Both the position numbers and the translations under genes were made by a program. The notes under the pieces were generated by a model that saw only the letters and a list, made by a program, of their open reading frames with translations, made no database searches and was not told the origin of the DNA. This document shows positions 26,370 through 34,151 of a DNA stretch of 64,000 bases, in pieces. Within the stretch, counting starts at the first letter, position 1, and each line of letters begins with the position of its first letter. This DNA comes from Rhizorhabdus phycosphaerae (GTDB lineage: Bacteria > Pseudomonadota > Alphaproteobacteria > Sphingomonadales > Sphingomonadaceae): contig NZ_CP049107.1 in NCBI RefSeq assembly GCF_011044255.1, positions 992,001-1,056,000 of the forward strand. The letters run 5' to 3'.

Positions 26370-27149
26370 TTAGCCTTTGATTATTCCGAACCAGATACCC
26401 GCCTGCCAGATGCCGACGCCAATCGTCACGGTCGTGCCGAACAGTCCAACCGTTTTTGCCGTACGGCTCTCAAAGATGCGGTCAAGAGCAACTCCCCAGC
26501 CACGGGACGCGGTATGCAGCTTCCCGCTAACCAGTTTCTTTATTACGCTGAAGTAAAATCCCACCTTTGCTAGCGTGGAGTTATGCATCCTGATGAACTC
26601 GTTGTTCTGGAACGCCTGAATCTCCTCTTTCCCATCGAGAAAGTGCCGGTGGACACCGCCATTCAGGTCCCAGAGCGACTTCATCTTAGGATGCGGCGCG
26701 TATTTTCCGCCATAGCGATCGGCTAGGAGGTCGTTGAGGTTCAAGCGCCGCTCGACCGGTATAACGGGCGCGTTGAGTCCCCCAAGCACCCGGTAGCGAT
26801 GTTCCAGATGCTCGAAGCCGAAGGTGAGGTTTCGCATATTCCAGTGAACCCAATGCCTGTCGCGGCGATCCCGGACGAACTCGTAAAAGTCGGAGAGGAG
26901 TTTCTTCTCAATCTCGTCGAACCTATCCCGCACCTGCTCGCGTGCAATGTGCAGTTCCTCCGCGATCGCGTGCGTGGAGAAGCTGACAGTCTGCTCGGTC
27001 GCATAATGCGTTACCGCGATTGAAGTGATCTTGGGCGAAAGAGCTTCGTTCTCGTCGTAAAGACTCTCGCAAGAGTAGTGGATGATGTAGAAGTTCTCCG
27101 GGCGCTCCTTGAGCTCCTTTAGGAACCGATCACTGTTGTAGATGCTCAA
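26370..27149 (-). CDS. protein of unknown family with a C-terminal membrane helix
   Basis: No family is recognised. The 259-residue product has a soluble body and one clear hydrophobic C-terminal segment (VGLFGTTVTIGVGIWQAGIW, about 232-251). The body alternates strands and helices (ENFYIIHYSCESL, SPKITSIAVTHYATEQTVSF, then a long helix and RHWVHWNMRNLTFGFEHLEHRY). That order is loosely like an RNase H or DEDD exonuclease fold, but no set of catalytic acids stands out. I prefer the TTG at 27149 because GGAGGGAGGAAGG precedes it by a few bases; a GTG at 27176 has no such site. It lies between the cyclase-like and HEPN genes. Confidence 0.68.
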   Translation of the reverse strand: MSIYNSDRFLKELKERPENFYIIHYSCESLYDENEALSPKITSIAVTHYATEQTVSFSTHAIAEELHIAREQVRDRFDEIEKKLLSDFYEFVRDRRDRHWVHWNMRNLTFGFEHLEHRYRVLGGLNAPVIPVERRLNLNDLLADRYGGKYAPHPKMKSLWDLNGGVHRHFLDGKEEIQAFQNNEFIRMHNSTLAKVGFYFSVIKKLVSGKLHTASRGWGVALDRIFESRTAKTVGLFGTTVTIGVGIWQAGIWFGIIKG

Positions 27150-27184
27150 TCTGCCTTCCTCCCTCCGTCCGGCCACGCAGAATG

Positions 27185-27946
27185 TTACGGTATCGCGTGC
27201 ACCCCGTACGGCAACCCCGCATATTCGAGCGTCGGGTCACTCCAAGACGATTTCAGCCCATGCCGCGCAATGTAGCTTCTAAGACGGACCTCGATGTCGG
27301 CCGGCGAAGACGGTGCGGCGCCGATCGCCGCCTCGATAGCGTTTAGCAGCGGCGAGGTCGAATGGACCCAGTCGATCGCCGAAACCTCCGGAACCGCTCG
27401 GAGAGTGCGAACCACAAAACCCGGCGACAGTCGTCGCGCTATCTCTGTGCTGATGAGAAGGAGGGAGCCCTTGCAGGCTGCGTTCGAAGCGATCTTGTCG
27501 AGGGTAACCGCGTTGATGAGCCCCTGTCCCATCACGCTCTGCAAGGTCATCACACCCTCGCCAAGCGACACCACGTCCTGATCGCCGCCCTGCACGCAGG
27601 CGTCTTGGATTTCGCGCGGGCGAGTACCAGAATAGTCGGCAAGCGGTCCCTCCGAGATCGCCGCCCGAGAAACGCATTCGACCTCCGTCGCGCCGCGCAT
27701 CAGGGCAATCGCGATTGAGGCACAGCGGTCGAGATTCCGCTCGTGAAACGAGCTAGCGATGTAGAAGGCGTCCCCCGTCTGATGCGCGAACAGTCGCTCC
27801 GGCTCGCGCGGATAGCACTCTCGACCAATTGCGAAGATCAGCCGCATGAGTTGGTTTAGGCCGCGCGCCGCAAGGTCGCCGGCACTCCACAGGTTGCTGA
27901 AGCCCTCGACATCGACCCAGATGCCCCACCGGTCGTCTTCTTCCAT
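27185..27946 (-). CDS. class III nucleotidyl-cyclase-like protein
   Basis: The 253-residue soluble product reads as a divergent adenylate/guanylate cyclase domain. VDVEGFSNLW matches the first metal strand (Asp12). HQTGDAFYIASSF matches the second metal Asp (Asp59). SRAAISEGPLADYSG is like the RxGIHxGE region. GQGLINAVTLDKIA followed by GSLLLIS matches the VNxAxRLxxxA and IxVS end. The transition-state Asn is Asn145, but the Arg expected four residues later is Leu149. The product, if any, is unknown. GGAGGTGA precedes the ATG at 27946. It is the first gene of the three-gene accessory operon. Confidence 0.66.
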   Translation of the reverse strand: MEEDDRWGIWVDVEGFSNLWSAGDLAARGLNQLMRLIFAIGRECYPREPERLFAHQTGDAFYIASSFHERNLDRCASIAIALMRGATEVECVSRAAISEGPLADYSGTRPREIQDACVQGGDQDVVSLGEGVMTLQSVMGQGLINAVTLDKIASNAACKGSLLLISTEIARRLSPGFVVRTLRAVPEVSAIDWVHSTSPLLNAIEAAIGAAPSSPADIEVRLRSYIARHGLKSSWSDPTLEYAGLPYGVHAIP

Positions 27947-28221
27947 CCGTCACCTCCAACATCGCCGCCCCGAACGCCGGATGACGGCTCATGGCAAGCG
28001 GCCCAACCACCTTGCAATCCCTACGTGGGTCAGTTTTTGCCACCTTGAGAACGCCAGCTATCGCTCAGCTTGCATCTGAAAGCTGCCGAGGCGCATGCGG
28101 CCGATCTCAGTCGGCCCATGAGATCCGGGGTGCGATCGCTGAACGTCAGCATCTACTACGGCCCGCCGTTCGCCACGTCGCCAGCGAATGGCAGAGATGT
28201 CCCGGTCTTTGACTATCCGGT

Positions 28222-29127
28222 TCACCCCTGAAGATCCGCCGCGCCAGCCTCCTCGCGCAACCTCGGCACCTCCACCGGCAGATCGCGCGCCAGAAAGCCG
28301 ATCGCGCCATGGCGTTCGGCGGCGCGGCGGCCGGCTTCTCCGTGGAGCCACACGCCCCAGGCGGCGGCATCGAAGGGGTCGGTGCCCTGGGCCGCCAGTC
28401 CCGCGATGATGCCGGCCAGGACGTCGCCCGATCCGCCGGTCGCGAGGCCCACGCCTCCGCCGCGATAGAGGAGCGGGGTGCGGTCGGGGGACACGATCAG
28501 CGTCTCAGCCGCCTTGAGCACGACGATAGAGGCGTAGCGCTTCGCGATCTCCTGCGCGCTTTCCAGCGGGTCGCTGGCGATGTCCTCGACGTCGCGACCG
28601 CTGAGGCTCGCCATTTCGCCATGGTGCGGCGTCATGATCACCCGGCCCGCCCTTCGTCCCACCAGCGCGTGCATGCCGTTCGCGCAGGAGATCGCGGCGG
28701 CATCGAGGACGACCGACTGTTCGGGCTCCAGCAGGTCGAGCAGCCCTTCGATCAGGGCGGCGGCGCTGGGCTTGCTCACCATGCCGGGGCCGATCAGCAG
28801 CGTGTCGGCATGGCGCGCCGGTTTCTCCAGCCGAGCGACCGCCGCCGGGTCGATCTCGCCCTCCTCGTCGGTGGGCAGCGCGATCATCGCGGCTTCGGGG
28901 ATGCGCACGCCCAGCGCCATGGCGGCGGCATCGACCGTGGCGACCTGGAGCTTGCCGGCCCCGCTGCGCAGCACCGCCTCGCCGGTCAGCGCGAGCGCGC
29001 CGGGCACGAACATGCTGCCGCCGATCAGGAGCACCCGGCCGCGCGCATTCTTGTCGGTACCCGCATGATGATCGGGCAGCGGGTGCGCCGCCAGCCAGCC
29101 GGCGTCGAGGGGCTCGGTGCCCGTCAT
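28222..29127 (-). CDS. nnrD: stand-alone NAD(P)H-hydrate dehydratase
   Basis: The 301-residue ribokinase-fold protein matches the C-terminal half of Nnr: GRVLLIGGSMFVPGALALTGEAVLRSGAGKLQVAT, a LLIGPGM motif, VIMTPHHGEMASLSG and LATGGSGDVLAGIIAGL, with the last Asp as the likely catalytic base. No epimerase domain is fused. The fused enzyme at 9548-10924 gives this genome a second copy of the activity, so this one may be redundant or have another substrate. It is followed, on the same strand, by nothing until the accessory operon 275 bp away, and is preceded by the phosphatase gene. Confidence 0.9.
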   Translation of the reverse strand: MTGTEPLDAGWLAAHPLPDHHAGTDKNARGRVLLIGGSMFVPGALALTGEAVLRSGAGKLQVATVDAAAMALGVRIPEAAMIALPTDEEGEIDPAAVARLEKPARHADTLLIGPGMVSKPSAAALIEGLLDLLEPEQSVVLDAAAISCANGMHALVGRRAGRVIMTPHHGEMASLSGRDVEDIASDPLESAQEIAKRYASIVVLKAAETLIVSPDRTPLLYRGGGVGLATGGSGDVLAGIIAGLAAQGTDPFDAAAWGVWLHGEAGRRAAERHGAIGFLARDLPVEVPRLREEAGAADLQG

Positions 29128-29146
29128 CGCTCCGTCATCCGCTCCG

Positions 29147-29908
29147 TCATCCTCTGGCGCCCATTATCGGGTCGGGCTCGCGCGTCACCGGTGCCGCCTC
29201 GCGCTCGATCGGCGCGGTGACGTTGTAGCGCGTCAGGACGAGATTGCCGTTTCGCCCCGCGTGCGCGTCGAAGCGATATTCGGTGATCGAGCAATTGGCG
29301 ACATCGGCCTCGCGGTCGATCGCCAATATCTCCGCCTCGTCGAGATTTTCGATGATGTAGCGCAGGCAGAGCACGACGACCTGATGCGCGAAGATCATCA
29401 CGCGCCGCCCGGCATAATGGAGCGAGATGGTGTCGAGCACCGATCGCAGCCGCAGGATGACATCGCACCAGCTCTCGCCACCCGGCGGCCGGTGATAGAA
29501 TTTGCCCATCAGCCTGCGAAACTCGGCCTGTTCGGGATGGACGCTGCCGATGCCGCGCGTCGTCAGGCCGTCGAGGATGCCGAACTCCTTCTCGCGCAGC
29601 CGCTCGTCCATGCAGATCGCTTCGTCGGGCTCGGCGCCGCCCGCCTGCCGGAAGCGGCGCGCGGTCTGCATCGCGCGACGATAGGGCGAGGACAGCAGCA
29701 CGTCGGGGCGTTCGTCAGCAGCGGCCATGCGGAACCAGTGACCGAGCGCATCGGCCTGGCGCTCGCCCAGCGCACTCAGCGGCACGTCGACGTCGCGGCC
29801 ATGGATCGCGATTCGGTCCATCTCGGCCTCATGCGCGGCGTCGCGCGCGACGTTGCCCGCGCTCTGGCCGTGCCGGACGAGCCACAGACGGTCGGGCCAG
29901 CGCTGCAT
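29147..29908 (-). CDS. histidine phosphatase superfamily protein
   Basis: The 253-residue product starts MQRWPDRLWLVRHGQSAGNV, with the RHG motif that carries the phospho-histidine of this superfamily. LSSPYRRAMQTA, the acidic partner MDERLREKEFGILDG and the second histidine in IFAHQVVVLCL complete the active site. Phosphoglycerate-mutase-like or phosphatase activity cannot be told apart here. Its ATG at 29908 shares one base with the stop of the zinc peptidase gene upstream, which suggests coupling. The substrate is unknown. Confidence 0.88.
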   Translation of the reverse strand: MQRWPDRLWLVRHGQSAGNVARDAAHEAEMDRIAIHGRDVDVPLSALGERQADALGHWFRMAAADERPDVLLSSPYRRAMQTARRFRQAGGAEPDEAICMDERLREKEFGILDGLTTRGIGSVHPEQAEFRRLMGKFYHRPPGGESWCDVILRLRSVLDTISLHYAGRRVMIFAHQVVVLCLRYIIENLDEAEILAIDREADVANCSITEYRFDAHAGRNGNLVLTRYNVTAPIEREAAPVTREPDPIMGARG

Positions 29909-30780
29909 CAGCGCAGGGTCCCGCCGAAGGTGTCGCACTGCGCGGGATCGCCGCTGGCAAGGCCGCGCTTGAGCCAGGCCTGGCGTTCGGCGGCGCTGCC
30001 ATGGGTGAAGGCTTCGGGGACGACCTCGCCCTGCGACGCCTTTTGCAGCGTGTCGTCGCCGACCGCCGCCGCCGCGCGCAGGCCGGCCTCGGCATCGCCG
30101 GGTTCGAGCAGGTTGCGGTCCTGCGCGGCCCAGACGCCGGCATAGCAATCCGCCTGCAGCTCGACCTTCACCTGCAGCGCATTGCCTTCACGCTCGCTCA
30201 GCTGCCGTTGCGCGCGCTGGACCTGACCGAGCGTGCCTTCCAGCGCCTGTATATGGTGCCCGACTTCATGGGCGATGACATAGGCCTGCGCGAAGTCTCC
30301 GGGGGCACCGAAGCGGTTGGCGAGTTCGTCGAAGAAGGCGGTGTCGAGATAGATGCGGCTGTCCGCCGGGCAATAGAAGGGGCCGGCCGACGCGTTGGCG
30401 AAGCCGCAGCCCGCCTGCGTGCCGCCCGAATAGAAGATCAGCTTCGTCGGCCGATAGGTCGCGCCCTGCGCTTCGAACAGGCGGCCCCAGACGCGCTCGG
30501 TCGAGCCGAGGATCTTGAGCGACTGGCTCATCACCGGCGTCTTCTCAGCCGGGGCCGCGCCCGGCACGCTGCGCTCGCTCGTCGGCGCGACCTGACCCGA
30601 TCCGCCGAGCAGCGAGAGCGGGTTCACGCCCAGCACCATCGATATGATCAGGATGACCACCAGCGAGCCGCAGCCAAGCCCACCCCGCCCGAGTGGAATG
30701 CCGATCGGAAGCCCGAAGCCCCCGCCGCCGCCCGATCGTATCTCGAAATTGCTGCTTTCGCTTTCGTCGTCGAGCCGCAT
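29908..30780 (-). CDS. neutral zinc metallopeptidase (YpfJ family)
   Basis: The product has 290 residues: a short glycine-rich cytoplasmic start, one membrane helix (CGSLVVILIISMVLGVNPL, about 37-55), then a periplasmic domain with the zinc motif HEVGHH (His171, Glu172, His175). The segment LQADCYAGVWA supplies the likely third ligand region, and paired cysteines occur in AGCGFANAS and FYCPADS. This matches the YpfJ-type putative neutral zinc metallopeptidases found in most proteobacteria. The start at 30780 gives the standard RLDDES beginning. Its cellular role is not established in the family. Confidence 0.9.
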   Translation of the reverse strand: MRLDDESESSNFEIRSGGGGGFGLPIGIPLGRGGLGCGSLVVILIISMVLGVNPLSLLGGSGQVAPTSERSVPGAAPAEKTPVMSQSLKILGSTERVWGRLFEAQGATYRPTKLIFYSGGTQAGCGFANASAGPFYCPADSRIYLDTAFFDELANRFGAPGDFAQAYVIAHEVGHHIQALEGTLGQVQRAQRQLSEREGNALQVKVELQADCYAGVWAAQDRNLLEPGDAEAGLRAAAAVGDDTLQKASQGEVVPEAFTHGSAAERQAWLKRGLASGDPAQCDTFGGTLR

Positions 30781-30835
30781 GCCTGCCTCCGTCGCAGAAC
30801 AATGCGCCGCGCGCCTAATGGTTGCGCGCAGGCGT

Positions 30836-31537
30836 TCAGGCGAGGAAGCCGGCCTCCAGCGCGTAACGGTCGCCCGGATAGGTCAGCCTGACCCAGGTGA
30901 TCCGCGCGTCGTTGCGCCACGTCCAGCGTTCGACCGAGAGACAGGGCGAGCCGAGCGGGACGCCCAGTCGCTCGGCCACGGGCTGCTTGGCGGCGATGGC
31001 GCTGATCCGGTGGCGCGCGTCGGTCCAGGGTACATGGCCCAGCAGCCAGCGGCCGGGGCTTTCACTCGCAAAGTCCACCGAGCGAGCCGCCGGCACCGCA
31101 TCGAGGCTGATCAGCCGCTCCTCCAGCGCGAAGGGCCGCTCATCCGCGCGGTGCAGGCAGCGCAGCCACAGCACCGCCCCGCCCTCGACGCCCAGCCGCT
31201 CGCGGTCGAGCGCGTCGGCCTCGCGCTCGACGCGCTCGATCAGGCCCAGCCGATGGACCTGCCCCCGCGCGGCGATCTCGACCGAGACGTCGGGGATTTC
31301 CAGCGCGGCGCGGTGCGCGGTGGGGGCTGCGACGAAGCTCCCGGCGCGCTTGCGGCGCTCGATCAATCCCCGGTCGACGAGGCCGTCGATCGCCTTGTGC
31401 ACGGTCATGCGCGAACAACCGTAGGTCGTCATCAGCTCATGTTCGGGCGGCAGGCGATGTCCCGCCTCCCACAGGCCCGACATGATGCGCTCCTCGATCT
31501 CCTGCCGGATGCGATCATGGATCGAGATGCGCTTCAT
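30836..31537 (-). CDS. hutC: histidine utilisation repressor HutC (GntR family)
   Basis: The 233-residue repressor has an N-terminal GntR winged helix (about 1-70, HDRIRQEIEERIMSGLWEAGHRLPPEHELM, SRMTVHKAIDGLVDRGLI) and a C-terminal UTRA ligand domain (about 80-233, with PWTDARHRISA). HutC proteins release DNA on binding urocanate. Its ATG overlaps the hutF stop by 4 bp (ATGA), so it is made with hutF, the operon it should regulate. The probable operator is the palindrome at 32896-32913 between hutF and hutI. Confidence 0.94.
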   Translation of the reverse strand: MKRISIHDRIRQEIEERIMSGLWEAGHRLPPEHELMTTYGCSRMTVHKAIDGLVDRGLIERRKRAGSFVAAPTAHRAALEIPDVSVEIAARGQVHRLGLIERVEREADALDRERLGVEGGAVLWLRCLHRADERPFALEERLISLDAVPAARSVDFASESPGRWLLGHVPWTDARHRISAIAAKQPVAERLGVPLGSPCLSVERWTWRNDARITWVRLTYPGDRYALEAGFLA

Positions 31538-32880
31538 GCGAGCAGGTCCTCCAGCGTGCGGCGATAGCGGGCGGCGATGCGATCCCGCTCGACATGGCGA
31601 CCGCCCCTAACGACCTGCCGCCCGCGTCGCCAGACCCCGTCGATCGCACGCGAACCGGCGGCGAAGATCAGCCCGTCGAGGATGGCATCGCCGCGCCGGC
31701 CCGCCAGCGAGACATGCGCCATGTCGAGCGTGACGAAATCGGCCGGGCCTTCGGCGATCGCGCTGACGGCACCCAGCGCCTGCCCGCCCCCGGCCAGCGC
31801 CGTGCGGTACAGCGCGCCGCCGGTCGATCCGCCGGCTTCGGCGAACAGGTTGCGGCGCCGCCGAACCAGACGCTGGCCATATTCGAGCAGCCGCAATTCC
31901 TCGGTCGCATCAACCAGCACGTTGGAATCCGATCCGATCCCGATCGCCCCGCCGAAATGCTCGGCCGGAAAGATGCCGTCCCCCAGATTGGCTTCGGTGA
32001 TCGGGCAGAGCCCCGCGACGACGCCCGCCTCGCGCATCCGCCGCGCCTCGCCGGGCGTGACATGGGTCGCATGCACGAGGCACCAGTCGGGACCGACGGG
32101 CGCATGGTCGAGCAGCCAGTCGACCGGTCGCGCTCCGCTCCAGGCGAGGCAGTCCGCGACCTCCTTTTCCTGTTCGGCGATGTGGATGTGGATCGGGCCG
32201 GGGCTCAGCGCCGCGACGGCGCGCAATTGCTCCCCGGTCGTCGCGCGCAGGCTGTGCGGCGCCACGCCCAGCACCGCGTCGGGCAGGTCGGCGACGACGG
32301 GCCCAAGCGCCTCGACCAGCCGGGCGAAGCCGTCGACATTGTGGAGGAAACGCCGCTGCGCCTCGCCCGCCGGTTGCGCACCGAACCCGCCATGGGCGTA
32401 GAAGACCGGAAGATGGGTCAGCGCGATACCGCTCTCGCGCGCCGCCTCGACGATCGCGCGGCTCATCGTCGCCGGGTCGGCATAGGCCGCGCCATCGCGG
32501 TCATGGTGGAGATAGTGAAACTCGCCGACGCGGGTGAAGCCCGTCTCCAGCATCTCGACATAGGCCATGGCGGCGATCGCGAGCAGCTGATCGGGCGTCA
32601 TCCGGCCGACGAAGCGGTACATCAGCTCGCGCCAGGTCCAGAAGCTGTCGGGGCCGTGCCCCGCGACCTCGGCGAGCCCCGCCATGCCGCGCTGGAAGGC
32701 GTGGCTGTGGAGGTTGGGCAATCCTGGCAAGGCAACGGCCGCGCGCTCATCACCCGCTTCGGCAGGCTGACCGGCCCGGACTTGCTCGATCCAGCCCGTA
32801 TCGCTGACGGCAACGCGCACGTCGTCGGCCCATCCGTCGGGCAGCAGCGCCTGGCCGAAATGAAAGTGCCTGTCCGCCAT
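31534..32880 (-). CDS. hutF: formimidoylglutamate deiminase
   Basis: HutF converts N-formimidoyl-glutamate to N-formylglutamate and ammonia, the first of the two steps that replace direct formiminoglutamase in the five-step histidine pathway. The 448-residue amidohydrolase has the metal HxH in [30 protein letters not shown] and the late Asp in [20 protein letters not shown], all HutF-like. GGAGG lies 6 nt before the ATG at 32880. It is transcribed away from hutI, with the palindrome 32896-32913 in front of it, and is coupled to hutC downstream. Confidence 0.95.
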   Translation of the reverse strand: MADRHFHFGQALLPDGWADDVRVAVSDTGWIEQVRAGQPAEAGDERAAVALPGLPNLHSHAFQRGMAGLAEVAGHGPDSFWTWRELMYRFVGRMTPDQLLAIAAMAYVEMLETGFTRVGEFHYLHHDRDGAAYADPATMSRAIVEAARESGIALTHLPVFYAHGGFGAQPAGEAQRRFLHNVDGFARLVEALGPVVADLPDAVLGVAPHSLRATTGEQLRAVAALSPGPIHIHIAEQEKEVADCLAWSGARPVDWLLDHAPVGPDWCLVHATHVTPGEARRMREAGVVAGLCPITEANLGDGIFPAEHFGGAIGIGSDSNVLVDATEELRLLEYGQRLVRRRRNLFAEAGGSTGGALYRTALAGGGQALGAVSAIAEGPADFVTLDMAHVSLAGRRGDAILDGLIFAAGSRAIDGVWRRGRQVVRGGRHVERDRIAARYRRTLEDLLA

Positions 32881-32895
32881 CCCGGCCCTCCTTCG

Positions 32896-32913
32896 ATAAT
32901 GTCTATACATTAT
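32896..32913. promoter_or_regulatory. probable HutC operator between divergent hut operons
   Basis: An 18-bp palindrome, ATAATGTCTATACATTAT, has perfect 7-bp arms around a 4-bp centre. Its core TGTATAGACA (minus strand) is close to the TGTATATACA-type sites known for HutC. It sits 16 bp before the hutF start and 38 bp before the hutI start, so one bound dimer could block both operons. Confidence 0.78.
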
Positions 32914-32951
32914 TGAAAGCCGGTGCAATGATGATGGCGGAGACTCGAAAC

Positions 32952-34151
32952 ATGCGGTGCGACCGTCTTTGGAAACAGGCGCGGCTGGCGACGATGGCCG
33001 GCGCCGGGTTGGGCGTCGTCGATGACGGCGTCGTGGCCGCGCGCGACGGCGACATCCTCTATGCCGGACCGGCGGCAGACGCTCCCCGCTTCGACCCGGT
33101 CGAGGCGACCGACTGCGGCGGCCGCTGGATCACGCCCGGCCTGATCGACTGCCACACCCACATCGTCCACGCCGGCAACCGCGCGCATGAATTCGAGCTG
33201 CGCCTGAAGGGTGCGTCCTACGAAGAGATCGCGCGCGCCGGCGGCGGCATCGTCTCGACCATGGCGGCGACGCGCGCGACCGACGAGGATGGACTGCTGG
33301 AGGGCGCCCTGCCCCGCATCGACAGACTGATCGCCGAGGGGGTGACGACGGTCGAGATCAAGTCGGGCTATGGGCTGGATCTCGAGACAGAACTGCGCAT
33401 GTTGCGCGCGGCCCGCCGGATCGGGACCGCGCGGGCGATCACCGTGCGGACGACGCTGCTCGGCGCCCATGCGCTGCCGCCCGAATATCGCGACGATGCG
33501 GACGGCTACGTCGATCTGGTCTGCACGCAGATGATCCCGGCTGCGGCCGAAGCCGAGCTGGCCGACGCGGTCGACGCCTTTTGCGAGGGGATCGGCTTCA
33601 CCCCCTACCAGACGCAGCGCGTGTTCGATGCCGCGCGCAAGGCGGGCCTGCCGGTCAAGCTGCACGCCGAGCAACTCTCCAACCTTCATGGCGCCCGGCT
33701 GGCGGCCGAAGCCGGCGCACTGTCGGCCGACCATCTAGAATATCTGGACGACGACGGCATCGCCGCAATGGCGCGCGCGGGTACCGTCGCGACGCTCCTT
33801 CCCGGCGCCTTCTATTTCACTCGCGAGGAGCGCAAGCCGCCGGTCGCAGCGCTGCGCGCGGCGGGCGTACCGATCGCGCTCGCGACCGACTGCAACCCCG
33901 GCACCTCGCCGCTGACCTCGCTCCTGCTGGCGATGAACATGGGGGCGACGCTGTTCCGGCTGACGGTCGAGGAATGCCTGGTCGGGGTGACGCGCAACGC
34001 GGCGCGGGCGCTGGGCCTGCACGGACGAACCGGCACGCTGGAGGCGGGCAAGCAATGCGACCTCGCCATCTGGAATGTCGAGCGTCTGGCCGAACTGGTC
34101 TATCGGATGGGGGACAACCCTCTCCACGACCGCGTGTGGAAGGGATTATGA
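32952..34151 (+). CDS. hutI: imidazolonepropionase
   Basis: HutI opens the imidazolone ring to give N-formimidoyl-glutamate, the third step of histidine breakdown. The 399-residue amidohydrolase has [25 protein letters not shown] (metal HxH), [23 protein letters not shown] and [12 protein letters not shown] with the metal Asp. I start it at the ATG at 32952 because [15 protein letters not shown] aligns with the usual HutI N-terminus; ATGs at 32928-32934 would add 6 to 8 residues. hutH overlaps it by 4 bp (ATGA). Confidence 0.95.
   Translation: MRCDRLWKQARLATMAGAGLGVVDDGVVAARDGDILYAGPAADAPRFDPVEATDCGGRWITPGLIDCHTHIVHAGNRAHEFELRLKGASYEEIARAGGGIVSTMAATRATDEDGLLEGALPRIDRLIAEGVTTVEIKSGYGLDLETELRMLRAARRIGTARAITVRTTLLGAHALPPEYRDDADGYVDLVCTQMIPAAAEAELADAVDAFCEGIGFTPYQTQRVFDAARKAGLPVKLHAEQLSNLHGARLAAEAGALSADHLEYLDDDGIAAMARAGTVATLLPGAFYFTREERKPPVAALRAAGVPIALATDCNPGTSPLTSLLLAMNMGATLFRLTVEECLVGVTRNAARALGLHGRTGTLEAGKQCDLAIWNVERLAELVYRMGDNPLHDRVWKGL

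Noticed and set aside
25650-27946. Calling the three-gene operon a canonical Pycsar or CBASS system
   Set aside because: No CD-NTase, SAVED, CAP4, PycTM or PycTIR features are seen, and the cyclase-like protein lacks the transition-state Arg. Only a hypothesis of a related logic is kept.
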